Assembly: GCF_006715045.1 (NCBI RefSeq)
Contig: NZ_VFML01000002.1
Location: 62,001 to 126,000 of the forward strand
Direction: 5' to 3'
Source of the DNA: Amycolatopsis cihanbeyliensis
Lineage (GTDB): Bacteria > Actinomycetota > Actinomycetes > Mycobacteriales > Pseudonocardiaceae
Length of the DNA stretch: 64,000 nucleotides
The notes beneath the pieces were generated by a model, which worked only from the letters and a program-made list of their open reading frames with translations, was not told the DNA's origin and did no database searches. This document shows, piece by piece, positions 23,990-32,800 of this stretch (its first letter is position 1; each line of letters begins with the position of its first letter). Position numbers and translations under genes: made by a program.

Positions 23990-24355
23990 TCAGCCCTCCT
24001 GCTGCTGCGCCACCGAAGCCCGCACCTCGTCCATGTCCACCGACCGCACCTTGCCGATCAGCTCCTCCAGTGCGGGTTCGGGCAGCGCACCAGGCTGGGC
24101 GTACAGCACCACGCTGTCGCGAATCGCGACGAGTGTCGGGATGGACGACACACCGAACATCTGCGCCAGTTCCGGTTCCGCCTCGGTGTCCACGGTGCCG
24201 AAGGTGACGTCCTCGTGCTGCCACGCCGCGCGCTCGAACACCGGGGCGAACATCCGGCACGGCCCGCACCACGAGGCCCAGAAGTCGATCAGCACCGTGC
24301 CCTGATCACCCACCAGGTCGGCGAAGTTGTCCTTGGTCAGTTCGACGGTCGCCAC
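23990..24355 (-). CDS. trxA: thioredoxin
   Basis: A 121-residue thioredoxin that reduces protein disulfides in the cytoplasm, in turn reduced by thioredoxin reductase. The redox site is FWASWCGPCRMF, and the cis-proline follows in SSIPTLVAIRD. Size and order match TrxA. The tail after LEELIGKVR is slightly longer (SVDMDEVRASVAQQQEG). GTG 24355 is chosen since GGAGG lies at the right spacing and the frame before it lacks homology. The gene stands alone, without a reductase gene beside it. Confidence 0.92.
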   Translation of the reverse strand: MATVELTKDNFADLVGDQGTVLIDFWASWCGPCRMFAPVFERAAWQHEDVTFGTVDTEAEPELAQMFGVSSIPTLVAIRDSVVLYAQPGALPEPALEELIGKVRSVDMDEVRASVAQQQEG

Positions 24356-24473
24356 AGGGAACCTCCTCCTCGGTATACCCGGCCACGGTACGGCGTCCGG
24401 AGCGGGGGCGGCCACGGTCGAAAGCGACCAGGGCAGCGGAGGCGGTACCGCGGAGATGAACGGTGTGACACGC

Positions 24474-25115
24474 TCACCGCTGGCTGGTGAAACGGTCCAC
24501 CGCGTGCCCCAGGTGTGCGCGCATCTGCGCGCAGGCGTGGTCGGCGTCCTCGGAACGGACCGCATCCAGCAGCTGCCGGTGCTCCTCGGTCAGGTCATGC
24601 GGCCTGGGGTACGACGGCCGCAGCTGGGCGAGGCACAGCTGCATCTCCTCCTGCACCGCGGGATAGATCCGGCTCAGCCGCGCACTCCCCGCGGCGTCCA
24701 CCAGCGCGAGGTGGAAGGCGGTATGTGCTTCCACCCGGTCGGCCCAGCCCGCGTCCGCGGGTAACGCCTCCATCTCGGCCAGCCGCCGCGCGGGCGCCTC
24801 CAGCGGCCGCCGCCGCTCGACGATCTGCCGAACGGCGGCGAGTTCCAGCGGGGTCCGGACGAAGAACAGGTCACGCACATCGGCCTCGGTCAGCGTCGGC
24901 ACGATCAGCGAACGCCCCCGGGACCGCTGCACCAGGTTCCTGGCGACGAGCTCCTGCAGGGCCGAGCGCACCGTCGGCCGCGCCACCCCGAAGGCGGTGG
25001 CCAGCGCGGTCTCGACCAGCGGCTCGCCCGGTCGCAGCTCGCCGCCGAGGATCTGCTTGCGCACCGCAGCGACCAGGGCGTCCCTGGTGCTCATGGTCTG
25101 CAACGTCACGTTCAC
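24474..25115 (-). CDS. GntR-family regulator, FadR/FCD subfamily
   Basis: A 213-residue regulator with an N-terminal winged helix (KQILGGELRPGEPLVETALAT, VARPTVRSALQELVA) and a C-terminal FCD helical domain. The FCD histidine/aspartate positions are visible in VRTPLELAAVRQIV, EAHTAFHLALVDAAG and EHRQLLDAV, so it likely binds a carboxylate ligand with a metal. GTG 25115 has GAGGGAGCC upstream; an ATG at 25094 is possible. It is divergent from the DUF998 gene; a hairpin at 25172-25191 lies between. The target genes cannot be assigned. Confidence 0.88.
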   Translation of the reverse strand: MNVTLQTMSTRDALVAAVRKQILGGELRPGEPLVETALATAFGVARPTVRSALQELVARNLVQRSRGRSLIVPTLTEADVRDLFFVRTPLELAAVRQIVERRRPLEAPARRLAEMEALPADAGWADRVEAHTAFHLALVDAAGSARLSRIYPAVQEEMQLCLAQLRPSYPRPHDLTEEHRQLLDAVRSEDADHACAQMRAHLGHAVDRFTSQR

Positions 25116-25171
25116 CGGCTCCCTCGGCTCCTCGCTGGTCAGGATAACGGTCGACCGGGTCAGGACGGCCG

Positions 25172-25191
25172 TGACCGGGTGTTCCCGGTCA
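25172..25191. promoter_or_regulatory. hairpin/operator between GntR and DUF998 genes
   Basis: TGACCGGG-TGTT-CCCGGTCA is a perfect 8-bp inverted repeat with a 4-base centre, 57 bases before the GntR start and 68 before the DUF998 start. Its place between divergent genes fits an operator better than a terminator, since no gene ends here. Confidence 0.45.
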
Positions 25192-25258
25192 GCTCCGTTT
25201 CTCAGCCTGCTATCAAGTTCCGGTCGTTAACCTGCCGACACGGAGGTCAGCATCGAAC

Positions 25259-25954
25259 ATGACGTACGGCGGTGGGAGCCGCGCCGGGTGGCGGACGGCC
25301 CAGGTAGGCGGCCTGCTCGCGCTCGCGATTGGTGCCTGCCTGCTGACCGCGCTGCATCTGGTACCGCCCGCCAGCGAGATCAGCCCGATCCGGCGCACGC
25401 TCAGCGAGTACGCGCTCGGGCCGAGCAAGTGGGTCTTCGACCTCGCGTTGTTGCTGGTCGCCGCGGCCTCCGCGGTCGCGTTCGCCGAGGTCGCCCGGCG
25501 CCGCCTGTCCCGGTCGGCCACCGCACTCGGTGTGCTCTGGACGGTCAGCCTGCTGGTCCTGGTCACCTTCACCAAGACCGACTGGTCGATCGGCCCGAGT
25601 ATCGGCGGCCTGATCCACCGGTACACCAGCGTGGTCGCCTTCCTCGCGCTGCCGGCCGCGGTTCTGCTGCTGGCCCGGCCGGTGTTCCCCGCCTCGGCGG
25701 GTAAGCGGTGGCTGGCCAGGGGGCTGAGCGTCTTCTCCCTGCTGTGGTTCGGCACGATCCTGGCCGCGATCGGCTACATGATGTCCGGTGGACCGGCGTG
25801 GTGGCGCTTCCTCCCGCTCGGGCTGATCGAACGGATGCTGGTGGGCAGCGCGGTGGCCGCGCTCGCCGTGCTGATCGTCGGGCTGATCCGGCTCCGGCCC
25901 CGCGACACCGGTCCGGCGATGAGTTCGCCGCCGGCCGAGAGTCGGTATCCGTGA
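25259..25954 (+). CDS. DUF998-family integral membrane protein
   Basis: A 231-residue protein with about six transmembrane helices. The DUF998 mark is in the first loop, PPASEISPIRRTLSEYALGP, followed by the DLALLLVAAASAVAFAEV helix and FTKTDW in the next loop. The function of the family is unknown. The ATG follows CGGAGGTCAG. It is divergent from the GntR gene and likely cotranscribed with the ABM-domain gene 32 bases later. The C-terminal tail is short and polar. Confidence 0.8.
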   Translation: MTYGGGSRAGWRTAQVGGLLALAIGACLLTALHLVPPASEISPIRRTLSEYALGPSKWVFDLALLLVAAASAVAFAEVARRRLSRSATALGVLWTVSLLVLVTFTKTDWSIGPSIGGLIHRYTSVVAFLALPAAVLLLARPVFPASAGKRWLARGLSVFSLLWFGTILAAIGYMMSGGPAWWRFLPLGLIERMLVGSAVAALAVLIVGLIRLRPRDTGPAMSSPPAESRYP

Positions 25955-25986
25955 CAGCCGATTCGACGCCAGTGAAGGAGCGGTGC

Positions 25987-26271
25987 ATGATCATCGTCGC
26001 GGGACACCTCATTGTCGATCCACAGCAACGCGACTCCTACCTGGCGGGCTGCGTGAACGTGGTGGAGCACGCCCGCCGCGCACCCGGCTGCCTGGACTTC
26101 TCCATCACCGCGGATCTGGTGGATGCCGGGCGGATCGTCATCATCGAACGCTGGGAGTCACCAGCGGCGGTCGCCGCGTTCCGCGGCACCGGCCCCGGCG
26201 AGCAGAGCGCCGCGATACTCGCCGCCTCCGTGGCGGAGTACGACGTCTCGGACGTGCGCTCGCTGACCTGA
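25987..26271 (+). CDS. antibiotic biosynthesis monooxygenase (ABM) domain protein
   Basis: A 94-residue single ABM (dimeric alpha/beta barrel) domain. The family pattern is seen in VAGHLIVDPQQRDSYLAGC, APGCLDFSI and IIERWESPAAVAAFRG. Relatives oxidise aromatic polyketides or quinols without a cofactor, or degrade heme; many are of unknown role. AAGGAGCGG precedes ATG 25987. It follows the DUF998 gene closely. No polyketide genes are nearby, so a general quinol monooxygenase role is only a guess. Confidence 0.87.
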   Translation: MIIVAGHLIVDPQQRDSYLAGCVNVVEHARRAPGCLDFSITADLVDAGRIVIIERWESPAAVAAFRGTGPGEQSAAILAASVAEYDVSDVRSLT

Positions 26272-26282
26272 CCGGGCGACTG

Positions 26283-27464
26283 TCAGGGTGAGCGGTCGGC
26301 CCAGCCGACGGGATCGGTCAGCACCTCCGCGAGCGCGCCACGGGCCGCCCCGAGCAGCGCCGCGTCCGGCCCCCGTTGTCCGAGTCGCAGCAGGGCCCAC
26401 GGATGTTGGTCGGCGAGCCTGCGGCGCAGCGGCCCGGCGAAGGGCTCACCGAGGGCCGCCAGCCTGCCGCCGAGCACCACCGTCGCCGGGTCCAGTACCG
26501 CCAGCGGGCCGGCCAGCGCGTCGGCGAGGCGGTGCGCCGCGGTACCCGCCGCCGCGGTCGCGACGCCGTCGCCGGCATGCAGCCGCCGCGCGAAGGGGTC
26601 CTCGCCGGTGAGCAGCCGGCTCACCGCCGCCTCGTCCACTCCGGCGGCCTCCGCCATGGCCCGCCGCCCCGCGTAGCGGTCGAGGCAGCCTCGCAGTCCG
26701 CACGGGCAGGGCCGGCCCCGCTGCCGGACCGGGACATGGCCGAGCAGTCCGGCGGCGCCCGCCGCACCCCGGTGCGCCGCACCCGCGGTGACCAGTACGG
26801 CCCCGAGCTCCGCCTCACCACCGACGTACAGCGCGGTGCCGCCCTCGATGTCCTCGGCCGCGGCGGCGTAGCCCGCTCCGCCACCGATCTCCGCGGGCAC
26901 CCCGTGCGCGCCGAGCGCGGCGAGTTCGCGCTCCACCAGCGCACGCAGATCCGCGTCCCGCCAGCCGAGGCTCGGCGCCCGGTGGACCGTCGGGTACCCG
27001 TCCCGGTCGTGCTCGATCACGCCCTCCACCGCCACCGTGACCCCGGCCACCAGGCGGTCGGTCGTCACCGCCTGCTCGAAGAGCCTGCGCAGCACCGGCC
27101 TGGCCGCGCGCACCGCGTCGGCGGGCTCGGTGCCGGTGATGTTGACCCGGCGTAACTCCCGATGCCGGGGCCTGCCGCGCAGGTCGACCACGCAGCCGGC
27201 GACGTAGTCCACGTCGAAGCACAGGCCGATCCCGACCGGGCCCTCCGGAGCGGCGGCCACCCGGCCTGCCGGCCTGCCGGGGCCGCTCGCCGGCACCGCG
27301 CCGAGGTCGGCCACCACGCCGGCCCCGATCAGCTCGGTGACCAGGTTGGTGACCGCGACCGTGCTCAGGCCGCTCCGCCGGGCCAGCTCGACCCTGGTGA
27401 CCGGCTCGCCCGCGCAGATGAGTCGCATGAGCCGGGCGAGATTCCGCTTTCGGTCCGTGGCCAT
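26283..27464 (-). CDS. ROK-family transcriptional regulator
   Basis: A 393-residue regulator with N-terminal winged helix (EPVTRVELARRSGLSTVAVTN) and ROK domain including CPCGLRGC (metal motif) and DPATVVLGGRLAALG. It is divergent from the UgpC/MsiK-type ABC ATPase gene and likely represses it. ATG 27464 follows TATTAT by 6 bases, so its transcript is probably leaderless. The palindrome GTTAATTAAC (27487-27496) lies inside its own promoter spacer and also upstream of the ATPase gene, a natural shared operator. The sugar ligand is unknown. Confidence 0.88.
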   Translation of the reverse strand: MATDRKRNLARLMRLICAGEPVTRVELARRSGLSTVAVTNLVTELIGAGVVADLGAVPASGPGRPAGRVAAAPEGPVGIGLCFDVDYVAGCVVDLRGRPRHRELRRVNITGTEPADAVRAARPVLRRLFEQAVTTDRLVAGVTVAVEGVIEHDRDGYPTVHRAPSLGWRDADLRALVERELAALGAHGVPAEIGGGAGYAAAAEDIEGGTALYVGGEAELGAVLVTAGAAHRGAAGAAGLLGHVPVRQRGRPCPCGLRGCLDRYAGRRAMAEAAGVDEAAVSRLLTGEDPFARRLHAGDGVATAAAGTAAHRLADALAGPLAVLDPATVVLGGRLAALGEPFAGPLRRRLADQHPWALLRLGQRGPDAALLGAARGALAEVLTDPVGWADRSP

Positions 27465-27470
27465 CGTTGA

Positions 27471-27496
27471 ATAATAAACGCTGTTGGTTAATTAAC
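27471..27496. promoter_or_regulatory. ROK gene promoter with palindromic operator
   Basis: On the minus strand TATTAT (27476-27471) is a strong -10, six bases before ATG 27464. The 10-base perfect palindrome GTTAATTAAC (27487-27496) sits between -10 and the expected -35. It is one of few AT-rich patches in the window and would let the regulator block its own and the divergent ATPase promoter. Confidence 0.6.
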
Positions 27497-27577
27497 TCTA
27501 GCCGGAAGCGGCGGAGCGCTGTAGACAGTGACGCAGCGCACGGAGAAGTGCGGGAACGAGAAAGGTGCGTGCGACAC

Positions 27578-28678
<1,101 letters not shown>

Positions 28679-28689
28679 CCGTACGCGAA

Positions 28690-28805
28690 CGGCAAACTCA
28701 TGCGCGTGAGCGGCAAACTCGCGCGCATGGGCGGCAAACTCGCGCGCATGGGCGGCAAACACGGTCGGGCGGCCGTGTTTGCCGTCCACATGCACGCGTT
28801 GGCCG
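28690..28805 (+). repeat. CGGCAAAC 21-bp-period repeat, site B
   Basis: CGGCAAAC starts at 28690, 28711, 28732 and 28753, exactly 21 bases apart, directly after the ATPase stop. The array then turns over: GTTTGCCG at 28777 and a decayed GTTGGCCG at 28798, again 21 apart. Copies sit in hairpin loops with stems such as GCGCGTGAG/CTCGCGCGC. Confidence 0.8.
28753..28784. terminator. bidirectional hairpin at the turn of repeat site B
   Basis: CGGCAAACACGG and CCGTGTTTGCCG form a perfect 12-bp stem with an 8-base loop. It lies between the ends of the convergent ATPase and GH64 genes and could stop transcripts from both sides. No U-tract follows, so termination would not be of the classic intrinsic type. 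Confidence 0.5.
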
Positions 28806-28925
28806 TCCGGGTCGGTCGCGAGTCGCGGCGACAGGCGGTGCCGTGGCGCTCGTACTCCACGACCTGTCCCACGTTCAGCGCGGTCCGCGCACCGCAGTGG
28901 CGTTCGGCAAGCCAGCGCGCGAGGT

Positions 28926-30128
28926 TCAGGTGTGCAGGGCCTTCACCGTCACCGTCAGCACGTCCGGGTCACCGGAACGCACCGCACCACTGAAGTCCTG
29001 GCCACCGGTCGGCGACACGTCGTCGTAGGGGAACGCGTACCCGCGGTTGTCCGGCAGGGTCTCGTGCACGATCCGCGCGTAGTGGTTGGTCCGCGGGTTC
29101 CGGTAGAAGAGCTCGGGCCGCTCCCCGCCCGGCTGGTCGGGGTTGTCCCGCAGGGTGGTCCGGTTCAGCGCGGCGGCCAGCCGGGGGATGATCGCCTTCC
29201 GCACCGGACTCGCGCCGGCCAGGCTGAACGGGCCGCTGTCGCAGCTGAGCACGTCGGCCGTGCTCGGCTTGGCGAAGGTCTCGCCGTTGTCGAAGCGCAG
29301 CAGTCCCCCGCTGACCCGTGCGGTCAGTACACCGAACCCGGACTGGGTGTCCACGGTCAGCGTGCTGCCGGTGTAGGTGTTCCACACCTCGTCGACGTAT
29401 CCGGCGAGGTAGGAGCCGAACTCCGTGGCCTGGTAGTGCGCGCTCATCGCCCGGAGCGGGGTCCCGCCGTCGCGCTGGACCAGCCGGTCCCATGGCGCGC
29501 CGTCCCTGCTGGCCTGGGACACCAGCGCGGCCGAGACCGCGTCCACGGCGCCGGCGGGCAGCCCGGGGACGGACTCCGTCCGGCCGGAGAGGCTGCGCAG
29601 GGACAACCCGAGCGGCGCGGCGACGAAGTCGACGTAGCTGACGTTCACGAACAGCTCGGCCTCGTTGAAGGTGAACTCGGCGAAGGACCAGTCCCGCGCG
29701 AAGTTCGGGTCCCCGGTGTTCAGGAAACTCGGGTGCACCACATGCGGCCCCGGGTTGACGAAGAACTCCAGCTTGCTTCCGGTGACCACGTAGATCCGCG
29801 CGCCGTACATCCGCGGCACCGCGAGGCGGGTGGCGGTGCCCGGCGCACCGAGCGGGATGGCGCAGTCCTGACCGAGTGGGGTGACCGGCTCGGACGGTGA
29901 GGGCGGGAAGTAGGAACCGCCATCGGGCTTGACGAACAGCGGCCGCCCATCGGACAGTCCGACGATGTAGGCGAAGGCGGAACCGGAACCGGAATGGTTG
30001 ACCAGCTCGAGGGTGAACTTCTGGGGAGTCCTGGCATGTGCTGAGCCGCCGGTGCCGGCCAGGCCGCCGAGGGCGGGGACGGCCACGGCGGTCGCGGTGG
30101 CACCGAGGAAAGCGCGACGGGAGATCAT
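28926..30128 (-). CDS. secreted GH64 beta-1,3-glucanase
   Basis: A 400-residue enzyme cleaving beta-1,3-glucan, probably from fungal walls. The N-terminus is a Tat-type signal (RRAFLGATATAVAVPALGGL). The mature protein matches the GH64/thaumatin-like family throughout: FTLELVNHSGSGSAFAYIVG, DWSFAEFTFNEAELFVNVSYVDFV, LGLSLRSLSG and NHYARIVHETLPDNRGYAFPYDDV. The acidic catalytic residues should be in the EFTFNEAELFVN region. It is alone, with a LacI-type palindrome 35 bases upstream. A second glucanase (GH16) is at 48773. Confidence 0.92.
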   Translation of the reverse strand: MISRRAFLGATATAVAVPALGGLAGTGGSAHARTPQKFTLELVNHSGSGSAFAYIVGLSDGRPLFVKPDGGSYFPPSPSEPVTPLGQDCAIPLGAPGTATRLAVPRMYGARIYVVTGSKLEFFVNPGPHVVHPSFLNTGDPNFARDWSFAEFTFNEAELFVNVSYVDFVAAPLGLSLRSLSGRTESVPGLPAGAVDAVSAALVSQASRDGAPWDRLVQRDGGTPLRAMSAHYQATEFGSYLAGYVDEVWNTYTGSTLTVDTQSGFGVLTARVSGGLLRFDNGETFAKPSTADVLSCDSGPFSLAGASPVRKAIIPRLAAALNRTTLRDNPDQPGGERPELFYRNPRTNHYARIVHETLPDNRGYAFPYDDVSPTGGQDFSGAVRSGDPDVLTVTVKALHT

Positions 30129-30162
30129 GGATCACTCCTCGACGATGGGGAGCAGGGGCCGT

Positions 30163-30174
30163 GAGAGCGCTCTC
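30163..30174. promoter_or_regulatory. LacI-type palindromic operator upstream of GH64
   Basis: GAGAGCGCTCTC is a 12-base perfect palindrome with the central CG step seen in LacI/GalR-family sugar repressor sites (CebR/BglR-like). It lies 35 bases before the GH64 start, a good place for repression in the absence of glucan sugars. Confidence 0.6.
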
Positions 30175-30247
30175 CCGATTCAATATGTTCCAGATCACAA
30201 CAAATGTCAAACGCGATGATCCGGCTACCCGATGTCGGGGGTCGATG

Positions 30248-30261
30248 CGAACATGTGTTCG
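30248..30261 (+). promoter_or_regulatory. SOS box of dinB
   Basis: CGAAC-ATGT-GTTCG is a perfect inverted repeat matching the actinobacterial LexA site (tCGAACnnnnGTTCGa). It overlaps the proposed start codon of the polymerase gene, so LexA would block initiation directly. Confidence 0.8.
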
Positions 30262-31451
30262 TGTCGACCCGGGAGACGATCCTGCATGCCGATCTCGACG
30301 CGTTCTATGCCGCGGTCGAGCAGCGCGACGATCCGTGGTTGCGTGGCCGGCCGGTGATCGTCGGGCCGGGGGTGGTGCTCGCGGCCAGTTACGAGGCCAA
30401 GGCGTACGGGGTGCGCACCGCGATGAACGGCGCACGGGCTCGCGGGCTGTGCCCGCGGGCGATTGTGGTGCGGCCACGGATGTCGGCCTACGCCGAGGCG
30501 AGCAGGGCCGTGTTCGAGGTGTTCCGGGCGACGACCCCACTGGTCGAGGGCCTTTCCATCGACGAGGCGTTCCTCGACGTCGGCGGGCTCGGCCGGATCG
30601 GCGGGCCGCCCGCCGAGATCGCGGCGCGGCTGCGTCGGGACGTGCTCGAACGGGTAGGGCTGCCGATCACGGTCGGCGTCGCCAGGACCAAGTTCCTCGC
30701 CAAGGTGGCCAGCGGCGTGGCCAAACCGGATGGCCTGCTGCTGGTGCCTGCCGAGGAGGAACTCGGTTTCCTGCACTCACTCGAGGTCGAGCGGCTCTGG
30801 GGCGTCGGGCCTGCCACCGCGGCCAGGCTCCGCGAGCGGGGCATCGCCACCGTGGGCCAGGTGGCCGGCCTCGGCGAGCCCGGGCTGATCGCGATCGCCG
30901 GCCAGGCGGCGGGCAGGCACCTGCACTCCCTCGCGCACAACCACGATCCGCGTCCGGTACACCCTGGCCGCAGGCGGCGCTCGATCGGCGCGCAACGCGC
31001 GCTAGGCCGCCGCGCACGATCGCCCGCTGACCTGGACGCCATCGTGGTCTCCCTGGTGGATCGCCTCGCTCGCCGGCTTCGGCAGGCCAGGCGGACCTGC
31101 CGCACGGTGGTGCTCCGGCTGCGGTTCGGCGACTACGCGCGGGCGAGTCGATCGCGCACCATGGTGGACGCCACCGCGGAGACCGAGGCCATCCTCGGCA
31201 CCGCGCGCGGGTTGCTGTCCGCCGCATGGCCGATGATCGAACGGCGGGGTCTCACCCTGCTCGGCCTCGCGCTGGGCAACCTCGCCGAGGACAGCCCGAT
31301 GCAGCTCACGCTGCCGTTCACCCCGGCCACCGGCAGCGCGCTGGACGCCGCGCTGGACAACGTGCGGGACCGGTTCGGCTCGGCCGCGGTCACCAGGGCC
31401 ACCCTGCTGAACCGCGACCAGGGCGTCGCGGTGCCGCTCCTGCCGGACTGA
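30261..31451 (+). CDS. dinB: DNA polymerase IV (Y-family translesion polymerase)
   Basis: A 396-residue error-prone polymerase that copies past damaged bases. Catalytic motifs are LHADLDAFYAAVEQ (first metal aspartate), SYEAKAYGVRT, and EGLSIDEAFLDV (Asp-Glu pair). TKFLAKVASGVAKPDG and the HhH region LWGVGPATAARLRERGI follow, then the little-finger domain. GTG 30261 is chosen at the start of the STRETILHADLDAF stretch; GTG 30255 is possible. The C-terminal beta-clamp motif is seen as QLTLPF. The SOS box overlapping the start makes damage induction likely. Confidence 0.92.
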   Translation: MSTRETILHADLDAFYAAVEQRDDPWLRGRPVIVGPGVVLAASYEAKAYGVRTAMNGARARGLCPRAIVVRPRMSAYAEASRAVFEVFRATTPLVEGLSIDEAFLDVGGLGRIGGPPAEIAARLRRDVLERVGLPITVGVARTKFLAKVASGVAKPDGLLLVPAEEELGFLHSLEVERLWGVGPATAARLRERGIATVGQVAGLGEPGLIAIAGQAAGRHLHSLAHNHDPRPVHPGRRRRSIGAQRALGRRARSPADLDAIVVSLVDRLARRLRQARRTCRTVVLRLRFGDYARASRSRTMVDATAETEAILGTARGLLSAAWPMIERRGLTLLGLALGNLAEDSPMQLTLPFTPATGSALDAALDNVRDRFGSAAVTRATLLNRDQGVAVPLLPD

Positions 31452-31458
31452 GGATGTG

Positions 31459-31473
31459 AATCTAAATTAACTT
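31459..31473. promoter_or_regulatory. AATCTAAATTAACTT motif, possible second Mce3R-like site
   Basis: This 15-base AT-rich stretch spans the end of the tandem-TetR gene. Its reverse complement recurs at 32760-32774 in the mce promoter with about two differences (AATTTGAATTAACTT). Two near-copies of such an AT-rich 15-mer flanking one regulator gene in 70%+ GC DNA are unlikely by chance. Confidence 0.4.
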
Positions 31474-32693
31474 GCCAGCGCGGCGAACACCAGCGGCTTG
31501 ACCTGCTCGGGGTCGGCCAGCCTGCGCCGGCTCATCGAGAAGTCGTGCACGATGTTCAGCGCCGCGTGCACGGCCAGCCTGGCGTGTGCGCCGCGCGCCT
31601 TCCCGTTCACCGCGGTCACCAGGCGCACCCACTGCTCGACGTGCTCCCGCTGCACCTTCCGCAGCGTGTGCCGGTCCTCGGCCGGCAGGTTCTCGTACTC
31701 CGAGAGGTAGACCGCGGCCAGGTCACTGTGCAGGAACGTGAAGCCGACATAGGCGTCGACCAGCCCGCGCAACGCCTCGCCGGGATCGCCCGCGCCCTCG
31801 GTGGCCGCGTTCACCGTGGCGGCGAGCCGGTCGGCCGCCCGGTAGTACACGGCGGCGAGCAGCTCCGCCTTGCTGGCGAAGTGCCGGTACACACTGGACC
31901 CGCCGATCCCCGCCGCGGCACCGAGTTCCTCCATGGTGACCCCGTGGAAACCGTGCTCGCGGAACGGTCGCAGCGCGGAGACCAGCAGCCGCTCCCGCCG
32001 GGACGCGAACTCGCCGGGCTCCGGTTCCCGTGGTGCGGTAGCCGGCCCGGCGGCCAGCCGGGGCGGAAGGCTCGCGGCCAGTACGCCCATGGCCAGGCCG
32101 CACAGCGCTTCCTCGGCGGCGCGCGCGGACACCTGCGTGCGATGCGTGCCAAGGCTGGCGATCGCGCTGAGCGCCGCGGCGGCCAGGGTGCTCAGGTCGG
32201 CGGCAGGCAGTCGGGGCCGAGCCCGCCCCAGCACCGCGGCCAGTTCCTCGACCAGGGACCGGATCGCGGCGGTGAACCCGGCGTGGTCGGCCGGCTCGAG
32301 ATACCGCCGTTCCCACTGGTAGAGCCGCACGCCGCGGCGCCGTTCGACCACCAGGCGGGCCACCTCCAGCACCGCCCCCTCCAGCCGCTGCCACGGCGAG
32401 CCGTGCCGACCGGCCACCTCCCGGGCGAGCCCCTCCAGTGCCGCGGAGAGATCCCGCGCCGCATAGGCCAGGATGGCCTGCTTGTTCCGGAAGTGCCGGT
32501 AGATCGCGGGACCGGTGATCCCCGCCTCGGTGGCGATCTCGCCGAGGCCGACGGTGTAGTAGCCACGCTCGCAGAACAGGTCGGCGGCGATCCGGGCAAG
32601 TTGGGATTTGCGGTCCGGACGACGCGGCGCCGCCGCCCTTCCCACGTCCTGCTCGGCCACCGCTGCCCTTCCACCCATTGATATCGCGTTCAT
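31467..32693 (-). CDS. tandem-TetR repressor, Mce3R-like
   Basis: A 408-residue regulator made of two complete TetR units. Unit 1 HTH is YTVGLGEIATEAGITGPAIYRHF (residues about 45-67). Unit 2 HTH is FHGVTMEELGAAAGIGGSSVYRHF (about 255-278). This fusion and length are those of Mycobacterium Mce3R, which represses an mce operon and lipid genes. Here it is divergent from an mce operon 107 bases away, so the same job is very likely. Both HTH units look intact, so it could bind DNA as a single-chain dimer. Its ligand is probably a lipid or acyl-CoA. Confidence 0.9.
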   Translation of the reverse strand: MNAISMGGRAAVAEQDVGRAAAPRRPDRKSQLARIAADLFCERGYYTVGLGEIATEAGITGPAIYRHFRNKQAILAYAARDLSAALEGLAREVAGRHGSPWQRLEGAVLEVARLVVERRRGVRLYQWERRYLEPADHAGFTAAIRSLVEELAAVLGRARPRLPAADLSTLAAAALSAIASLGTHRTQVSARAAEEALCGLAMGVLAASLPPRLAAGPATAPREPEPGEFASRRERLLVSALRPFREHGFHGVTMEELGAAAGIGGSSVYRHFASKAELLAAVYYRAADRLAATVNAATEGAGDPGEALRGLVDAYVGFTFLHSDLAAVYLSEYENLPAEDRHTLRKVQREHVEQWVRLVTAVNGKARGAHARLAVHAALNIVHDFSMSRRRLADPEQVKPLVFAALAS

Positions 32694-32700
32694 AGCTGGC

Positions 32701-32774
32701 GGTTCCAGCTTAGCCAGGTCGGGAGCCGCACTCTTGACAACGACCCGTTTCAGTCGGCTAAGTTAATTCAAATT
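32701..32774. promoter_or_regulatory. mce divergent promoter/operator region
   Basis: TTGACA at 32734-32739 with TAAGTT (32759-32764) gives a plus-strand promoter for the mce operon (19-base spacer). CTTAGCC (32709-32715) and GGCTAAG (32756-32762) form an inverted pair 47 bases apart, one arm overlapping the -10. The AT-rich 15-mer at 32760-32774 follows. These are the best candidates for the tandem-TetR regulator's sites. Confidence 0.5.
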
Positions 32775-32800
32775 CGCATCGACGCGATAGCGAGGCTGCC

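Noticed and set aside
28690..28805. CRISPR-like array
   Set aside because: The 21-bp period with an 8-bp core leaves no room for 30-bp spacers, the units are near-identical hairpins, and no cas genes are present.
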